Shown: positions 1-8,956, numbered from the stretch's first letter. The stretch is DNA of 64,000 nucleotides from Pseudomonas entomophila (GCF_013523165.1 NZ_JAAMQI010000003.1:124001-188000); one strand, 5' to 3'. Made by a program: numbers and translations. The notes: a model not told the origin generated them from the letters alone.

Positions 1-560
1 ATCCCGGGGGTGTCATCGAACAGCACCTCGACGCTGGCGGTGCCGGCCATGCCCACGGCCTGCCAGCCGTCGGCGTGCAGGCGCAGGCTCGGGTCCTTGA
101 GGTCGATGGCGACCAGCTGCGGTCGATCGTCCTCGCCCCAGGCCGTGATCAACGCCCGGTCGATCTGCTGGGCTCCAGAGCACCAGGCCTTGCGCCCCTC
201 GAGGCGCACCTGGTCACCGTGCTGGGCAACGATGCGGGCGCGCGCATCGGGTGGCTCGGCCGCCCAGACGCCCCACAGCTCGCCCTCGACCAGGTGCGCG
301 CCGGCACACTCGGCGAGGATCGCCAGGGCATCGGTGTGGCCTTCGTAAAGCTTCGCCAGGGCCAGGTCGCACCCAGCCACCTGCGCCAGGGTCTGCCAGC
401 GCTGCAAGGTATGGCCCTGGCCAGGCAGCGGCAGCCGGTCGAGTTCGGCGTCACGCAGCAGCCCCATCAGTTCGGCCAGGCGCGGTTCGGGTGTGATCAT
501 GCGCAGGCGCTCGGCGAAGGCAGTGAGCAACGGGCCTAAGGCAGTGGCGGTGGGCTTCAT
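1..560 (-). CDS. Acyl-CoA-dehydrogenase-like protein, 3' end outside window
   Basis: The reading frame starts with ATG at 558-560 and runs without a stop to the window edge, giving about 186 N-terminal residues. The translation has the helical N-terminal part (LRMITPEPRLAELMGLLRD) and the start of the middle beta domain (VRLEGRKAWCSGA, then SVEVLFDDTPG) expected of acyl-CoA dehydrogenases. Enzymes of this family oxidise acyl-CoA thioesters with FAD. The catalytic glutamate and most of the FAD site would lie beyond the edge, so activity and substrate cannot be judged. The start codon overlaps the stop of the upstream membrane-protein gene (ATGA), which suggests translational coupling in the ligD unit. 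The family call is good; the specific function is unknown. Confidence 0.75.
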   Translation of the reverse strand, partial: MKPTATALGPLLTAFAERLRMITPEPRLAELMGLLRDAELDRLPLPGQGHTLQRWQTLAQVAGCDLALAKLYEGHTDALAILAECAGAHLVEGELWGVWAAEPPDARARIVAQHGDQVRLEGRKAWCSGAQQIDRALITAWGEDDRPQLVAIDLKDPSLRLHADGWQAVGMAGTASVEVLFDDTPG

Positions 561-805
561 GAGGTGGCCTGCGTCAGGGTGTTCTTCTTCCAGCCCCTGA
601 GGTTCATGCCGCAGAGCACGAACTGCAGCACGATCAGGGCCCAGGCCTGCAGTTGCCAGCCCCACACCACCCACAGCAGGTTGCTGGCGATGAAGCAGCA
701 GAACCCCACGCGGCGGCGGTTGGGGCGGCGTGAGCCGATGCACCAGGCCGCCAGCACCGTCAGTGCCATGGCCGGCCATTGCAGCAGGTCGATCAGTTCT
801 TGCAT
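557..805 (-). CDS. Small membrane protein (82 aa) of unknown function
   Basis: The start at 805 is preferred because its ATG overlaps the ligD stop (TGATG) and gives MQELIDLLQWPAMALTVLAA. The protein is mostly hydrophobic, with about three probable membrane segments near residues 8-25, 35-52 and 54-70, then a basic tail (LRGWKKN). No catalytic motif is visible. Its size and segment layout recall half-size transporters, but no family can be named. It overlaps both neighbours, ligD upstream and the acyl-CoA-dehydrogenase-like gene downstream, so the three genes are probably one transcript. A longer frame from 874 exists but would lie inside ligD. Confidence 0.7.
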   Translation of the reverse strand: MQELIDLLQWPAMALTVLAAWCIGSRRPNRRRVGFCCFIASNLLWVVWGWQLQAWALIVLQFVLCGMNLRGWKKNTLTQATS

Positions 806-3303
806 CAGGTCATTCCCATTGTCTTGCGCATCTTCGCGGTGATCGATTGGCGAACGCTCCAGAACGCCGCCCATGGGTCCTGCGGCTGACGCAGGCGTTC
901 ACCGATGTTGCCCAGGTGCCAGTGGTTGGCACCCTTGAGCGTGGGGAGTTCCTCACGATCGATCGGCACCGACACCGGCAGGCCTTCCCGGGCACGCAGC
1001 GAGAACGGGCAGACCGTGGTCGCGCCACGGCCGTTGCGCAGGTAGTCGATGAAGATCCGGCCCACCCGGTTCTGCGGTCCGGCCACCCCGGACAGGCGCT
1101 CGGGGAACAGCCTGGCCAGGTGATCGACCAGGGCATGGGTGAAGTCTTTCACCTCGTCCCACCCCGCGCGGCGCGTCAGGGGCACCACCACGTGCATGCC
1201 CTTGCCGCCGCTGGTCTTGAGGAACGCCTGCAGGCCCAACTCGTCGAGCAGGGTCAGGGTCAGCTGGGTGGCTTCGACCATGGCTTTCCAGGGCAGGGCC
1301 GGGTCGGGGTCCAGGTCGAGCACGAAGCGGTCCGGTCGGTCGAAGGCCTTGTCGGTGGCGTTCCAGGTGTGCAGCTCCAGGGTGTTCATCTGCACGGCGC
1401 CGAGCAGGGCTTCGGGGCCGTCGATGATCATCACCGGCTGCCCGACCTCGGTCTTGGGATAGGTGCGCAGCGCGGGAATCTTCAAGTGCCCGGCGTTCTT
1501 CTGGAAGAACAGCTCGCCACCCAGCCCGTCCGGGGCGCGCACCAGCGCCACGGGGCGTGCCTGGAGGTGCGGCAGGATGCGCTCGGCGACCGAGGCGTAG
1601 TAATCGGCCACCTGGCGCTTGGTCAGGCCGTGACCGGGGTCGATCACCCGCTCCGGGTGCGTCAGCCGCAAGGTGCTGCGCAGTGCGGGCCGGGCGACCT
1701 CGGCCGAAGGCAGGGGGCGCTCCAGGTCGATGGCTTCGGCGGGTTTGTCGTCCCGCACGCCATGGAACACCGCGTGCCGGACCAGCCCTTCACGGGTCAT
1801 CTGCGCATAGGCGACCTCCGCCAGCAGGTGCGGACGCAGCCAATGCACGCCTCGGGCCTGGGCACCGGTGGGCGGGTTGGCCAGTGGTGTACGTTCAGCG
1901 TGCAGCGGCGTCAGGCGCTGATGAAGCCCATCGAGCGTCTCGGCGGTGAACCCGGTGCCCACCCTGCCGGCATAGCGCAGGGTGTCGCTGTCCGGGTCGT
2001 GCAGTGCCAGCAGCAGTGCACCGAAGCGGCTGCGGCTGCCTTTCGGGTCGGTGTAGCCGACGATCACGAATTCTTGACGCTGCTTGCACTTGAGCTTGAT
2101 CCAGTCCTGGCTGCGGCGACCGCTGTACAGGCTGTCAGCGCGCTTGCCGATCAGGCCTTCGAGTTGCAGCGAGCAGGCGCTTTCGAGCAGGGAATCGACC
2201 GGCGCGTCGAAATCCTGGGAGTACTTGAGCAAAGGGCTGTCGCTCTCGGCCAGCAACGCCTGCAGCGCCTCGCGTCGGGCGCTGAGCGGTTGCTGGCGCA
2301 GGTCCTGGCCACCGAGGTAGGGCAGGTCGAACACGTAATAGCTGATGGCCTCGCTGTGCGCCGTGTCGAAGGCGTTCTGCAGGGCCTGGAAATCCGCATG
2401 CCCTTCAGCGTCGGTGACCACCACCTCGCCGTCGAGCCAGGCCGAGTCCACGCCGAGTGCCCGGAGCGCTTTCACTTGATGAGGCAGCTTGGCGCTCCAG
2501 TCGTGACCGCTGCGGGTGAACAGGCGTACATCGTCGCCGTCGAGACGCGCCAGGATGCGATAACCGTCGAACTTGACCTCGTAGCGCCAGTCGCCTTCGG
2601 GCGGTGCGTCCACCAGCGTGGCCAGCTGGGGGTCGAGCATGTCCGGGAGCGTGCGCTTGCCCGACGCCGACGAGCGCGCGTGCGTCGTTCTAGCGGCCTT
2701 GGCCGAGCGCTTGGCAGTGGAGGAGGTGGCGGGCGATGCCTTGGGCGCGAGCGTGCGGTCACTGACCACGCTGTCCGGCAGGGCTTCGACGATACGGTAG
2801 TCCGCCTCGCTGCGCGCCTGGTCATCATGGGACTTGACCAGCATCCACTGCTCTTTCTTGCCGGCCAGGCGGGTGCGGAACAGGTTCCAGGTCCCTGAGA
2901 GTTTCTCGCCGTTCAGGCGAAAGCGCAGCTTGCCCTTGTCGTAGGCCGCCTGGGGGTCGCCTTCCGGCTCCCAGGTGCCACGGTCCCAGACGATGACGTC
3001 GCCTGCGCCGTAGTGCCCGTCGGGGATATGCCCTTCGAACGCGGCATAGTCGAGGGGATGGTCCTCGACGTGCACGGCCAGGCGCTTGACCGAAGGGTCC
3101 AGTGAGGGCCCCTTGGGTACCGCCCAGCTCTTGAGCGTGCCGTCCAGCTCCAGGCGGAAATCGTAGTGCAGATGGCTGGCGTCGTGTTTCTGGATGCAGA
3201 ACTGCAAGGCGTGGCGCGTCGTGTCGCCCTGGGTGTCCCCAGACGGCTCCGGCGTGGCGGCGAAGTCGCGCTTGCGTTGGTATTCCTGCAGAGGCTTGGC
3301 CAT
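805..3303 (-). CDS. ligD: ATP-dependent DNA ligase D (end joining)
   Basis: This 832-residue protein has the three LigD modules in the usual Pseudomonas order. An N-terminal 3'-phosphoesterase domain spans about residues 25-160 (KHDASHLHYDFRLELDG; DHPLDYAAFEGHIPDGHYG). After a basic, Ser/Ala-rich linker (about 185-220) comes the ligase domain with nucleotide-accepting Lys244 in EVKFDGYR. The C-terminal primase-polymerase domain starts near 545, with the metal-binding LDLDPDP motif and the TSGGKGMH motif. LigD works with Ku to process and seal double-strand breaks; no ku gene is in the window. The length is normal and the start MAKPLQEYQRKRDF matches the usual N-terminus. Two small genes overlap its 3' end. 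Confidence 0.97.
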   Translation of the reverse strand: MAKPLQEYQRKRDFAATPEPSGDTQGDTTRHALQFCIQKHDASHLHYDFRLELDGTLKSWAVPKGPSLDPSVKRLAVHVEDHPLDYAAFEGHIPDGHYGAGDVIVWDRGTWEPEGDPQAAYDKGKLRFRLNGEKLSGTWNLFRTRLAGKKEQWMLVKSHDDQARSEADYRIVEALPDSVVSDRTLAPKASPATSSTAKRSAKAARTTHARSSASGKRTLPDMLDPQLATLVDAPPEGDWRYEVKFDGYRILARLDGDDVRLFTRSGHDWSAKLPHQVKALRALGVDSAWLDGEVVVTDAEGHADFQALQNAFDTAHSEAISYYVFDLPYLGGQDLRQQPLSARREALQALLAESDSPLLKYSQDFDAPVDSLLESACSLQLEGLIGKRADSLYSGRRSQDWIKLKCKQRQEFVIVGYTDPKGSRSRFGALLLALHDPDSDTLRYAGRVGTGFTAETLDGLHQRLTPLHAERTPLANPPTGAQARGVHWLRPHLLAEVAYAQMTREGLVRHAVFHGVRDDKPAEAIDLERPLPSAEVARPALRSTLRLTHPERVIDPGHGLTKRQVADYYASVAERILPHLQARPVALVRAPDGLGGELFFQKNAGHLKIPALRTYPKTEVGQPVMIIDGPEALLGAVQMNTLELHTWNATDKAFDRPDRFVLDLDPDPALPWKAMVEATQLTLTLLDELGLQAFLKTSGGKGMHVVVPLTRRAGWDEVKDFTHALVDHLARLFPERLSGVAGPQNRVGRIFIDYLRNGRGATTVCPFSLRAREGLPVSVPIDREELPTLKGANHWHLGNIGERLRQPQDPWAAFWSVRQSITAKMRKTMGMT

Positions 3304-3461
3304 GGTCGCGTCCCCGTGCGGTTTGCCTGTCCTCTTGGTGGGAGGCCGGCGCGTGCACCAGAGTTCCCGCTATCGGCTGGCGAGGGCAGCCGACAAAAAG
3401 TCTGAATCATTGGCCAGGGCAGGGGGTCGATTGTCATGAACCCACTTGATGGAGCGCCGAC

Positions 3462-3926
3462 ATGGCCAAGGCAGACGATTCCACGACCTGGACGCCGAGT
3501 GAGATTGACACCATCGAGGACCGGATGGGCAGCGTGCACGAACTCGACTTCAATGATCCCGACGAACATCAAGGCCGTGCAGGCGACCTGCGCGACCCTC
3601 GCGAAGTGGCCCATGAGTTTCCGGCCGAGCGCGTGGCCGAAAGCGGCATGACCGGCGGCGAAGCCCTGAGCGACACGGTTCAGGAAGATGGCGTGACCCT
3701 GGACGACATGAGCCCCAGCACATTGCTCGACGAGACCGGCGCGCGTGATCCGCACGAGCTGGGTTCCGGGCAGCCGGCCGACCAGTCATTGACCCATGTG
3801 GATGCCGACGAGATCGGCGGCGGCTTCGGCCTGGACGAGGCCGAACTGGCGCGCTCCAACCCTTTGGATGGCCAGCCGTGGACCGATGACGTTGTAGACA
3901 CCGACGACGACACTGAGAGGAACTGA
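3462..3926 (+). CDS. Small acidic hydrophilic protein, unknown function
   Basis: This 154-residue protein is rich in Asp, Glu and Gly, has no Cys, no signal peptide and no membrane segment, and is probably largely disordered. It carries phrases such as DRMGSVHELDFNDPDEHQG, GGEALSDTVQEDGVT and ADEIGGGFGLDEAEL. Similar acidic proteins occur in Pseudomonas, sometimes under the name 'serine kinase/phosphatase', but no kinase or phosphatase motif is visible, so that name is not used here. The metallothionein gene starts three bases after its stop, so the two are probably co-transcribed, away from divergent ligD. A stress-related role would be a guess from context. Confidence 0.7.
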   Translation: MAKADDSTTWTPSEIDTIEDRMGSVHELDFNDPDEHQGRAGDLRDPREVAHEFPAERVAESGMTGGEALSDTVQEDGVTLDDMSPSTLLDETGARDPHELGSGQPADQSLTHVDADEIGGGFGLDEAELARSNPLDGQPWTDDVVDTDDDTERN

Positions 3927-3928
3927 TC

Positions 3929-4159
3929 ATGAGCGAACAACGCTGTGCCTGCGCGCACTGCTCGTGCACCGTGGACACCACGACCGTGACCCAGGGCGAC
4001 AAGGCCTACTGCTGCGAAGCGTGCGCCAATGGGCACAAGGACAACCAGCATTGCCGCATGAACGACTGCGATTGCGCGGCGGCCGTGCAGCCCAACGATG
4101 AGAAGGTCGACAACGCGCTCGACGAGACCTTCCCCGCGAGCGATCCGATTTCGCCGTGA
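3929..4159 (+). CDS. Bacterial metallothionein
   Basis: This 76-residue protein has ten Cys residues (6, 8, 11, 13, 28, 29, 32, 42, 47, 49) in the CxCxxCxC and CCxxC patterns of bacterial SmtA/BmtA metallothioneins, plus His residues near the second cluster. Such proteins bind Zn, Cd or Cu in the cytoplasm as thiolate clusters. It starts directly behind the acidic-protein gene. After the metal domain (about 1-50) comes an acidic tail ending ALDETFPASDPISP, a short motif that I recall at the ends of other small proteobacterial proteins and that is not part of the metal fold. No metal-responsive operator was recognised upstream. Confidence 0.9.
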   Translation: MSEQRCACAHCSCTVDTTTVTQGDKAYCCEACANGHKDNQHCRMNDCDCAAAVQPNDEKVDNALDETFPASDPISP

Positions 4160-4714
4160 GTCCTGGGGAAGAGCTGGCCTGGGTCGTAGGGCGCAGGTCG
4201 GCTCTGGCCGTATTGTATTTTGTCGGTCAGGGTGATTGAGCAAGGTGAAAGGAGCCCCTTTTTAGGGGTTCAGGCCGTTGTGCATGGGCGGTAGTGGGCG
4301 TGTTTTGCCTGTAGCTGCCGTGGCGCTTGCCATCGCGGGCAAGCCCGCTCCCACAGGTTCTTGCCGTCTTTACGGACATTGTGCCCTTGCCATGCGAGCA
4401 CGCGCTCTTGGTGATTGGCGTGCGGGGAATCTGTATTTTTACACGCCCCATGCGCTAGCTTATTGCTGGGCTTTGTGGGCCCTGCGGGCCCAATCGCGGC
4501 GCAGGGGCCGCTCCTACAGGGGACCGCTTCTGCCTGACAGCTATGGTGGGCTGCAGTTGTAGTCTGCTCGGCTCAACACGATCCTCCTGTAGGAGCGGCC
4601 CCTGTGCCGCGATTGGGCCCGTAGGGCCCACAAAACCCGCAACCCTGTATGCCAGCCAAGCACCTTATACACGTGTATCCGCGCCTGCGAACAAGCGAGG
4701 GACACACGCCCCCG
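4160..4714. repeat. Gene-free stretch with REP-like elements and an inverted pair
   Basis: No gene is supported here. It holds a REP-type palindrome at 4333-4355 (core CGGGCAAGCCCG) and two inverted copies of a second element, 4474-4520 and 4587-4632 (arms GGGCCCAATCGCGGC and GCCGCGATTGGGCCC), separated by about 66 bases. The pair could form a large hairpin between the metallothionein gene and the convergent reductase gene and might limit read-through. Further copies of both families occur elsewhere in this window. Confidence 0.75.
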
Positions 4715-6265
4715 CTAATCCTTCGAACCCAACCCATCCCCCTCCCATGCCTGCACGAACGCCATGGCTTGCACGCGCGACAACGGCTCGAGCATCCGCC
4801 TTGCCAGTGCAGCCATCAGGCGCTGATGCTCGCACGCCACCACCGCCTCGACCCGTTCGTCGACGCACAACAGCACCACGGCATTCAACCCTTCCGGGTC
4901 TCCCAGGTGTTCGGCGTGGGTCCAGTGCTGCGCATGCCCCAACACTTCCAGGGTCTTGTCATGCTGGTGGGTCCAGAAGAAGGGCACCTCCGTGTAACGT
5001 CGATCCTGCCCGAGCATGTTGGCCGCGGCGATCACCCCCTGTTGCTGGGCGACGCGCCAGTGCTCGATGTGCATCCGTTCGCCGTTCAGAGGGAAGCTCA
5101 CCAGGTCCCCCGCCGCCCACAGTCCGTCGGCCAGGCGCATGCCAGCATCCACCGGCAGGCAGCCGTGCTCATCGCGCAGGGCAGGGAGCAGGGCACTGGC
5201 CGGTGCGACCCCGGTGCCCAGCAATGCCATGGAGGTTGCCAGGCGCGTCCCGTCGGCCAGCACGACCGCCTCGAGGCGGTCGCTCCCTTCGAAACGCACT
5301 GGTTCGGTCGGCCCATGAAAAACCGTGCCATGCCGCACGTGCAACGCGCGCACGGCGCGGCCCAGGCGTTCGCCGAGCTGGCGTGCCAGTGGCACTTCGT
5401 GCCGCGTGACCACGTGTACCTCGGCCCCGTACCGGCGCAGGGCCGAGGCAGCTTCCAGGCCGATGAAGCTGTCGCCGATCACCACCACAGGCTGGCCCGG
5501 CTCGACCTGATCGAGCACCCGCTCGGCGTCCTCGCGCGACCGCAGCAGCAGGACGCCAGGCAGGTTCGCGCCAGGCAACGAGGGACGAATCGGCACACCG
5601 CCGGTGACCAGCAGGGCCTCGTCATAGTCGAGGGTCCGGCCCTCGGCCAGCAGGAGTTGCCGGGCCTTGACGTCGATCGCCTTGACCTTGCTCCGCACGC
5701 GCTCCACATCGGCCTCGCGGTAGAAGGCCCGCTCCAGCAAGGGGGGGACCTCGTCCGGGTTCATCTCCCCGGCGATGACGAACTTGCTCAGGGCCGTGCG
5801 ATCGTAGGCCGGCGCAGCCTCGGGATCGATCCACACCAGCCGCCCGGCGAAACCCTCTGCACGCAGCGTGGCGACCGCCGCCGCCCCGGCCGCGCCCGCA
5901 CCGATCACCGCGAAACAACGACCCTTGGCCCGGGCCGGCAAGGGCGACGCAGGCACCGGGCGGTCATCGACCCACACCATCCCGTCCTTCACCTGCACAG
6001 GGTAGCGTTTCAACGCACGCAGGGCAGGCGGTTGCTCCATGGCGCCACTGCCCAGGTCGAACACGGCCTTGTGCCAGGGGCACACCAGCACGCCCTCGCA
6101 CAGCGCTCCTTCCTCGAGAGGCGCGCCCGCATGGGGGCAATTGGCTTCGAAGGCCTTGATCGCGTCGCCCCGGCGCACCAGCACGCATTCCTCGTCACCC
6201 ACCTGAACGCGGGTCAAGGCAGGGTTGGACAGGGTGTCGAGCAGAGTCACGGCATGCAGGGTCAT
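4715..6265 (-). CDS. Rieske-type FAD/NAD(P)H oxidoreductase (AIF-like)
   Basis: This 516-residue protein fuses an N-terminal Rieske 2Fe-2S domain (about 5-105) with ligands C43, H45, C62 and H65 (CPHAG, CPWHK) to a pyridine-nucleotide-disulfide oxidoreductase. The FAD-binding GAGAAG lies at 122-127, an NAD(P)H-binding segment (VVVIGDSFIGLEAA) near 270, and a reductase C-terminal domain follows. The architecture matches AIF-like reductases and the ferredoxin-reductase parts of ring-hydroxylating systems. The electron acceptor is unknown. No oxygenase or P450 gene is adjacent. A good ribosome site (GGAGG) precedes the ATG at 6265. The divergent neighbour encodes a cupin protein. Confidence 0.9.
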   Translation of the reverse strand: MTLHAVTLLDTLSNPALTRVQVGDEECVLVRRGDAIKAFEANCPHAGAPLEEGALCEGVLVCPWHKAVFDLGSGAMEQPPALRALKRYPVQVKDGMVWVDDRPVPASPLPARAKGRCFAVIGAGAAGAAAVATLRAEGFAGRLVWIDPEAAPAYDRTALSKFVIAGEMNPDEVPPLLERAFYREADVERVRSKVKAIDVKARQLLLAEGRTLDYDEALLVTGGVPIRPSLPGANLPGVLLLRSREDAERVLDQVEPGQPVVVIGDSFIGLEAASALRRYGAEVHVVTRHEVPLARQLGERLGRAVRALHVRHGTVFHGPTEPVRFEGSDRLEAVVLADGTRLATSMALLGTGVAPASALLPALRDEHGCLPVDAGMRLADGLWAAGDLVSFPLNGERMHIEHWRVAQQQGVIAAANMLGQDRRYTEVPFFWTHQHDKTLEVLGHAQHWTHAEHLGDPEGLNAVVLLCVDERVEAVVACEHQRLMAALARRMLEPLSRVQAMAFVQAWEGDGLGSKD

Positions 6266-6416
6266 GGGTTAGCCTCCAAGGCAGGTCGACGACAGGGCCA
6301 TGCCGATGTCGACCGTGACGAGCGCGGCAGCGGTGCACTGGCCTGACGACTGGCACGGAACGCCTGGCGCAGACACGTGCCCACGCTTGAGTGCCTTTCG
6401 ATCTGGAGACGACCCC

Positions 6417-6953
6417 ATGCCCCGTTCGCTGCTACCCGATACCGTGCTGCCCGCACCTCGCCACTGGCGCTTTGACGACGAAGGCGCGATCCCGAACAGC
6501 CCCTTGCCGGTACTCGCCTACACGGTGCCCTGGCCGGCGGGCACCGATGCAGGGGAGGCCTTCGAAGCCCTATTCGCCGCGCACGGCTGGACGCCGCTCT
6601 GGCGTGCCGGCATCTTCTCGTACCAGCACTTTCACCCCGATGCCCACGAGGCCCTGGGCGTGCTGCGTGGGTCGGCGACGGTGCTGATAGGCGGTGAACG
6701 AGGGGTGACGATGACGCTGACCACGGGCGACGTCCTGATCCTGCCGGCCGGCACCGGGCACCGTTGCCTGGACAGCCACGAGGGGTTCGCGGTAGTGGGC
6801 GCCTACCCCCAGGGGCAGGAAACGTTCAGCACCCTGAAGGCGGGCGAGGGCGATGCATCGCGCCTTCGGGCGTGCATCGCCCAGGTGCCGCTGCCGGTCG
6901 CCGACCCCGTCACCGGGGTGACGGGGCCTTTGATGACGGCCTGGCGGGCTTAG
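6417..6953 (+). CDS. Cupin-domain protein
   Basis: The 178-residue frame starts at ATG 6417 behind a GGAGA ribosome site; a longer frame from 6300 lacks support. One cupin barrel is visible: motif 1 as FHPDAHEALGVLRGSA (two His and a Glu for metal binding) and motif 2 around LTTGDVLILPAGTGHRCL. Proteins of this type (YjlB-like) are small metal-binding cupins, often without an assigned reaction. The gene is divergent from the Rieske reductase gene, with about 150 bases between the starts. Its stop overlaps the stop region of rlhA by four bases in convergent orientation. Catalytic function is unknown. Confidence 0.8.
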   Translation: MPRSLLPDTVLPAPRHWRFDDEGAIPNSPLPVLAYTVPWPAGTDAGEAFEALFAAHGWTPLWRAGIFSYQHFHPDAHEALGVLRGSATVLIGGERGVTMTLTTGDVLILPAGTGHRCLDSHEGFAVVGAYPQGQETFSTLKAGEGDASRLRACIAQVPLPVADPVTGVTGPLMTAWRA

Positions 6954-8956
6954 GCGCCCGTGGTCGGGCGGCGGATGGTCTTGAGCAGATCGTCCGGGCT
7001 GATGTGCCCCACTACCTGGGCCACTGCACTGCCAGGCGTCGGCAGGTCGATGATGTGCGACTTCATCTTGCCGATGATGTGCATCTCGCACGGCTTGCAG
7101 TCGAACTTCAGCGTCAGCACTTCATCGCCCTGGATCAGCTGCATCGGCGCGACCTTGGTGCGCACGCCGGTGACGCCCTTGGCCTGCTTGGGGCACAGGT
7201 TGAAGGAGAAGCGCAGGCAGTGCTTGGTGATCATCACCGGCACCTCGCCGTGCTCTTCGTGCGCCTCGTAGGCGGCGTCGATCAGTTTCACGCCATGGCG
7301 GTGGTAGAAATCGCGGGCCTTCTGGTTGTAGACGTTGGCCAGGAACGACAGGTGCGACTCGGGGTAGACCGGCGGTGGCGTGGTTTCGGCCTTGCGCCCG
7401 CCGCGCGGATGAGCGGCCATGCGGGCCGCGGTCAGGGCCTCGATGGCTTCGCGGCGCAGGGCCTTGAGCTGCGAGTTGGGGACGAAGTAGGCCTGCGGCG
7501 CCTGCAGCTCGATGGCCGTGGCGTGGTACTGGGTGGTGCCCAGTTGGCCGAGCAGGTCACGCAGCTGGTCGAGCGCCTGCTCCGGTTTGTTGGCCGCGCC
7601 GAACGGCCCGTCCAGGGCGACGCTCGCACGGATGCCTTCCTCGCTGGTGGCGGTCAGTGCCAGGCGCTGCTCGTCCAGGCACGCCTGCCACGCCAGGCCC
7701 ACGCGGCGCTCGGCCGAGGTGCGTTGCAGGGCCTGCTGCCAGTTGTGGTCGAGGTTGCGGTTCAGCGGGTGGTGCGGGCGCAGGCGCTGCAGGCCGGCGG
7801 GCATCTCGTTGGGCTCGACGCGGTAGCGGTAGCGCGTCTGACCGTCCTCCTCGAACTGGCCACGGGCTTCGCAGACGTTGGCGCGGAACCCCACCACTTC
7901 ACGCTTGACCAGCACGTTCAAGCCATCGCCGTTGGACAGCGGGACGTCGGTGACCACCTGCAGGTCGCGCTTGCCGACTGCCTCGACGGTGCCGACCGGC
8001 AGGCCGGTGAAGGTCGGCGAGTCGAACGCGCCGATGTCGATCTTGCGCTCGCTGACGAAGTAGTCGGTGCTGCCGCGGTGGAAGGTCTTGTCCGGGTCGG
8101 GCACGAAGAAATGCTCGGTACGGCCGCTGGAGGCACGGGCCAGGTCCGGGCGGTCTTCGAGGACCTGGTCGAGCAGTTGGCGGTAGTGGGCGGTGATGTT
8201 CTTCACGTAGCCCATGTCCTTGTAGCGCCCCTCGATCTTGAACGAGCGCACGCCGGCCTCGACCAGCGCACGCAGGTTGGCGCTCTGGTTGTTGTCCTTC
8301 ATCGACAGCAGGTGCTTCTCGAAGGCCACCACGCGGCCTTGGTCGTCCTTGAGGGTGTAGGGCAGACGGCAGGCCTGGGAGCAGTCGCCACGGTTGGCGC
8401 TGCGCCCGGTCTGGGCATGGGAGATGTTGCACTGCCCGGAGAACGCCACGCACAGCGCCCCATGGATGAAGAACTCGATGGCCGCATCGGTCTGATCGGC
8501 AATCGTGCGGATCTCCTGCAGGTTCAGCTCGCGGGCCAGTACCAGCTGCGAGAAGCCGGCCTGATCGAGGAAGCGGGCGCGCTCCAGGGTACGGATGTCG
8601 GTCTGGGTACTGGCGTGCAGCTCGATCGGCGGAATGTCCAGCTCCATCACCCCCAGGTCCTGGACGATCAGCGCGTCGACCCCGGCATCGTACAGCTGGT
8701 GGATCAACCGGCGCGCCGGCTCCAGCTCGTTGTCGTGCAGGATGGTGTTGATGGTGGTGAACACCCGCGCATGGTAGCGATGGGCGAACGCCACCAGCTC
8801 AGCGATATCGCTGACCTCGTTGCAGGCGTTGTGACGGGCGCCGAAGCTCGGGCCGCCGATGTAGATGGCATCGGCACCGTGCAGGATCGCTTCGCGGGCG
8901 ATGGCCACGTCACGGGCAGGGCTGAGCAGTTCCAGGTGGTTCTTCGGAAGGGACAT
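6950..8956 (-). CDS. rlhA: 23S rRNA C2501 5-hydroxycytidine synthase (U32 family)
   Basis: This 668-residue protein is a U32-family protein very like E. coli RlhA (YdcP), which is needed to hydroxylate C2501 of 23S rRNA. The N-terminal (beta/alpha)8 part begins LELLSPARDVAIAREAILHG and contains DALIVQDLGVME. The family Cys-rich signature lies in FFIHGALCVAFSGQCNISHA and NRGDCSQACRLPY, and KIEGRYKDMGYVKN follows. A second Cys group is near the C-terminus (CLRFSFNLCPKQAKG; DCKPCEMHIIG). The start at 8956 (MSLPKNHLELLSPAR) is chosen because it places the conserved LLSPAR motif at the N-terminus and gives a length close to the 653-residue E. coli protein; a longer frame from 9289 is unlikely. Confidence 0.93.
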   Translation of the reverse strand: MSLPKNHLELLSPARDVAIAREAILHGADAIYIGGPSFGARHNACNEVSDIAELVAFAHRYHARVFTTINTILHDNELEPARRLIHQLYDAGVDALIVQDLGVMELDIPPIELHASTQTDIRTLERARFLDQAGFSQLVLARELNLQEIRTIADQTDAAIEFFIHGALCVAFSGQCNISHAQTGRSANRGDCSQACRLPYTLKDDQGRVVAFEKHLLSMKDNNQSANLRALVEAGVRSFKIEGRYKDMGYVKNITAHYRQLLDQVLEDRPDLARASSGRTEHFFVPDPDKTFHRGSTDYFVSERKIDIGAFDSPTFTGLPVGTVEAVGKRDLQVVTDVPLSNGDGLNVLVKREVVGFRANVCEARGQFEEDGQTRYRYRVEPNEMPAGLQRLRPHHPLNRNLDHNWQQALQRTSAERRVGLAWQACLDEQRLALTATSEEGIRASVALDGPFGAANKPEQALDQLRDLLGQLGTTQYHATAIELQAPQAYFVPNSQLKALRREAIEALTAARMAAHPRGGRKAETTPPPVYPESHLSFLANVYNQKARDFYHRHGVKLIDAAYEAHEEHGEVPVMITKHCLRFSFNLCPKQAKGVTGVRTKVAPMQLIQGDEVLTLKFDCKPCEMHIIGKMKSHIIDLPTPGSAVAQVVGHISPDDLLKTIRRPTTGA

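Noticed and set aside
730..2898. 722-codon plus-strand frame across ligD
   Set aside because: It is antisense to a ligD gene with all catalytic motifs; no ribosome site and no family resemblance.
4231..4275. Weak hairpin after the metallothionein gene (CCCCTTTTTAGGGG) as a terminator
   Set aside because: The stem has only five pairs and is not followed by a T run.
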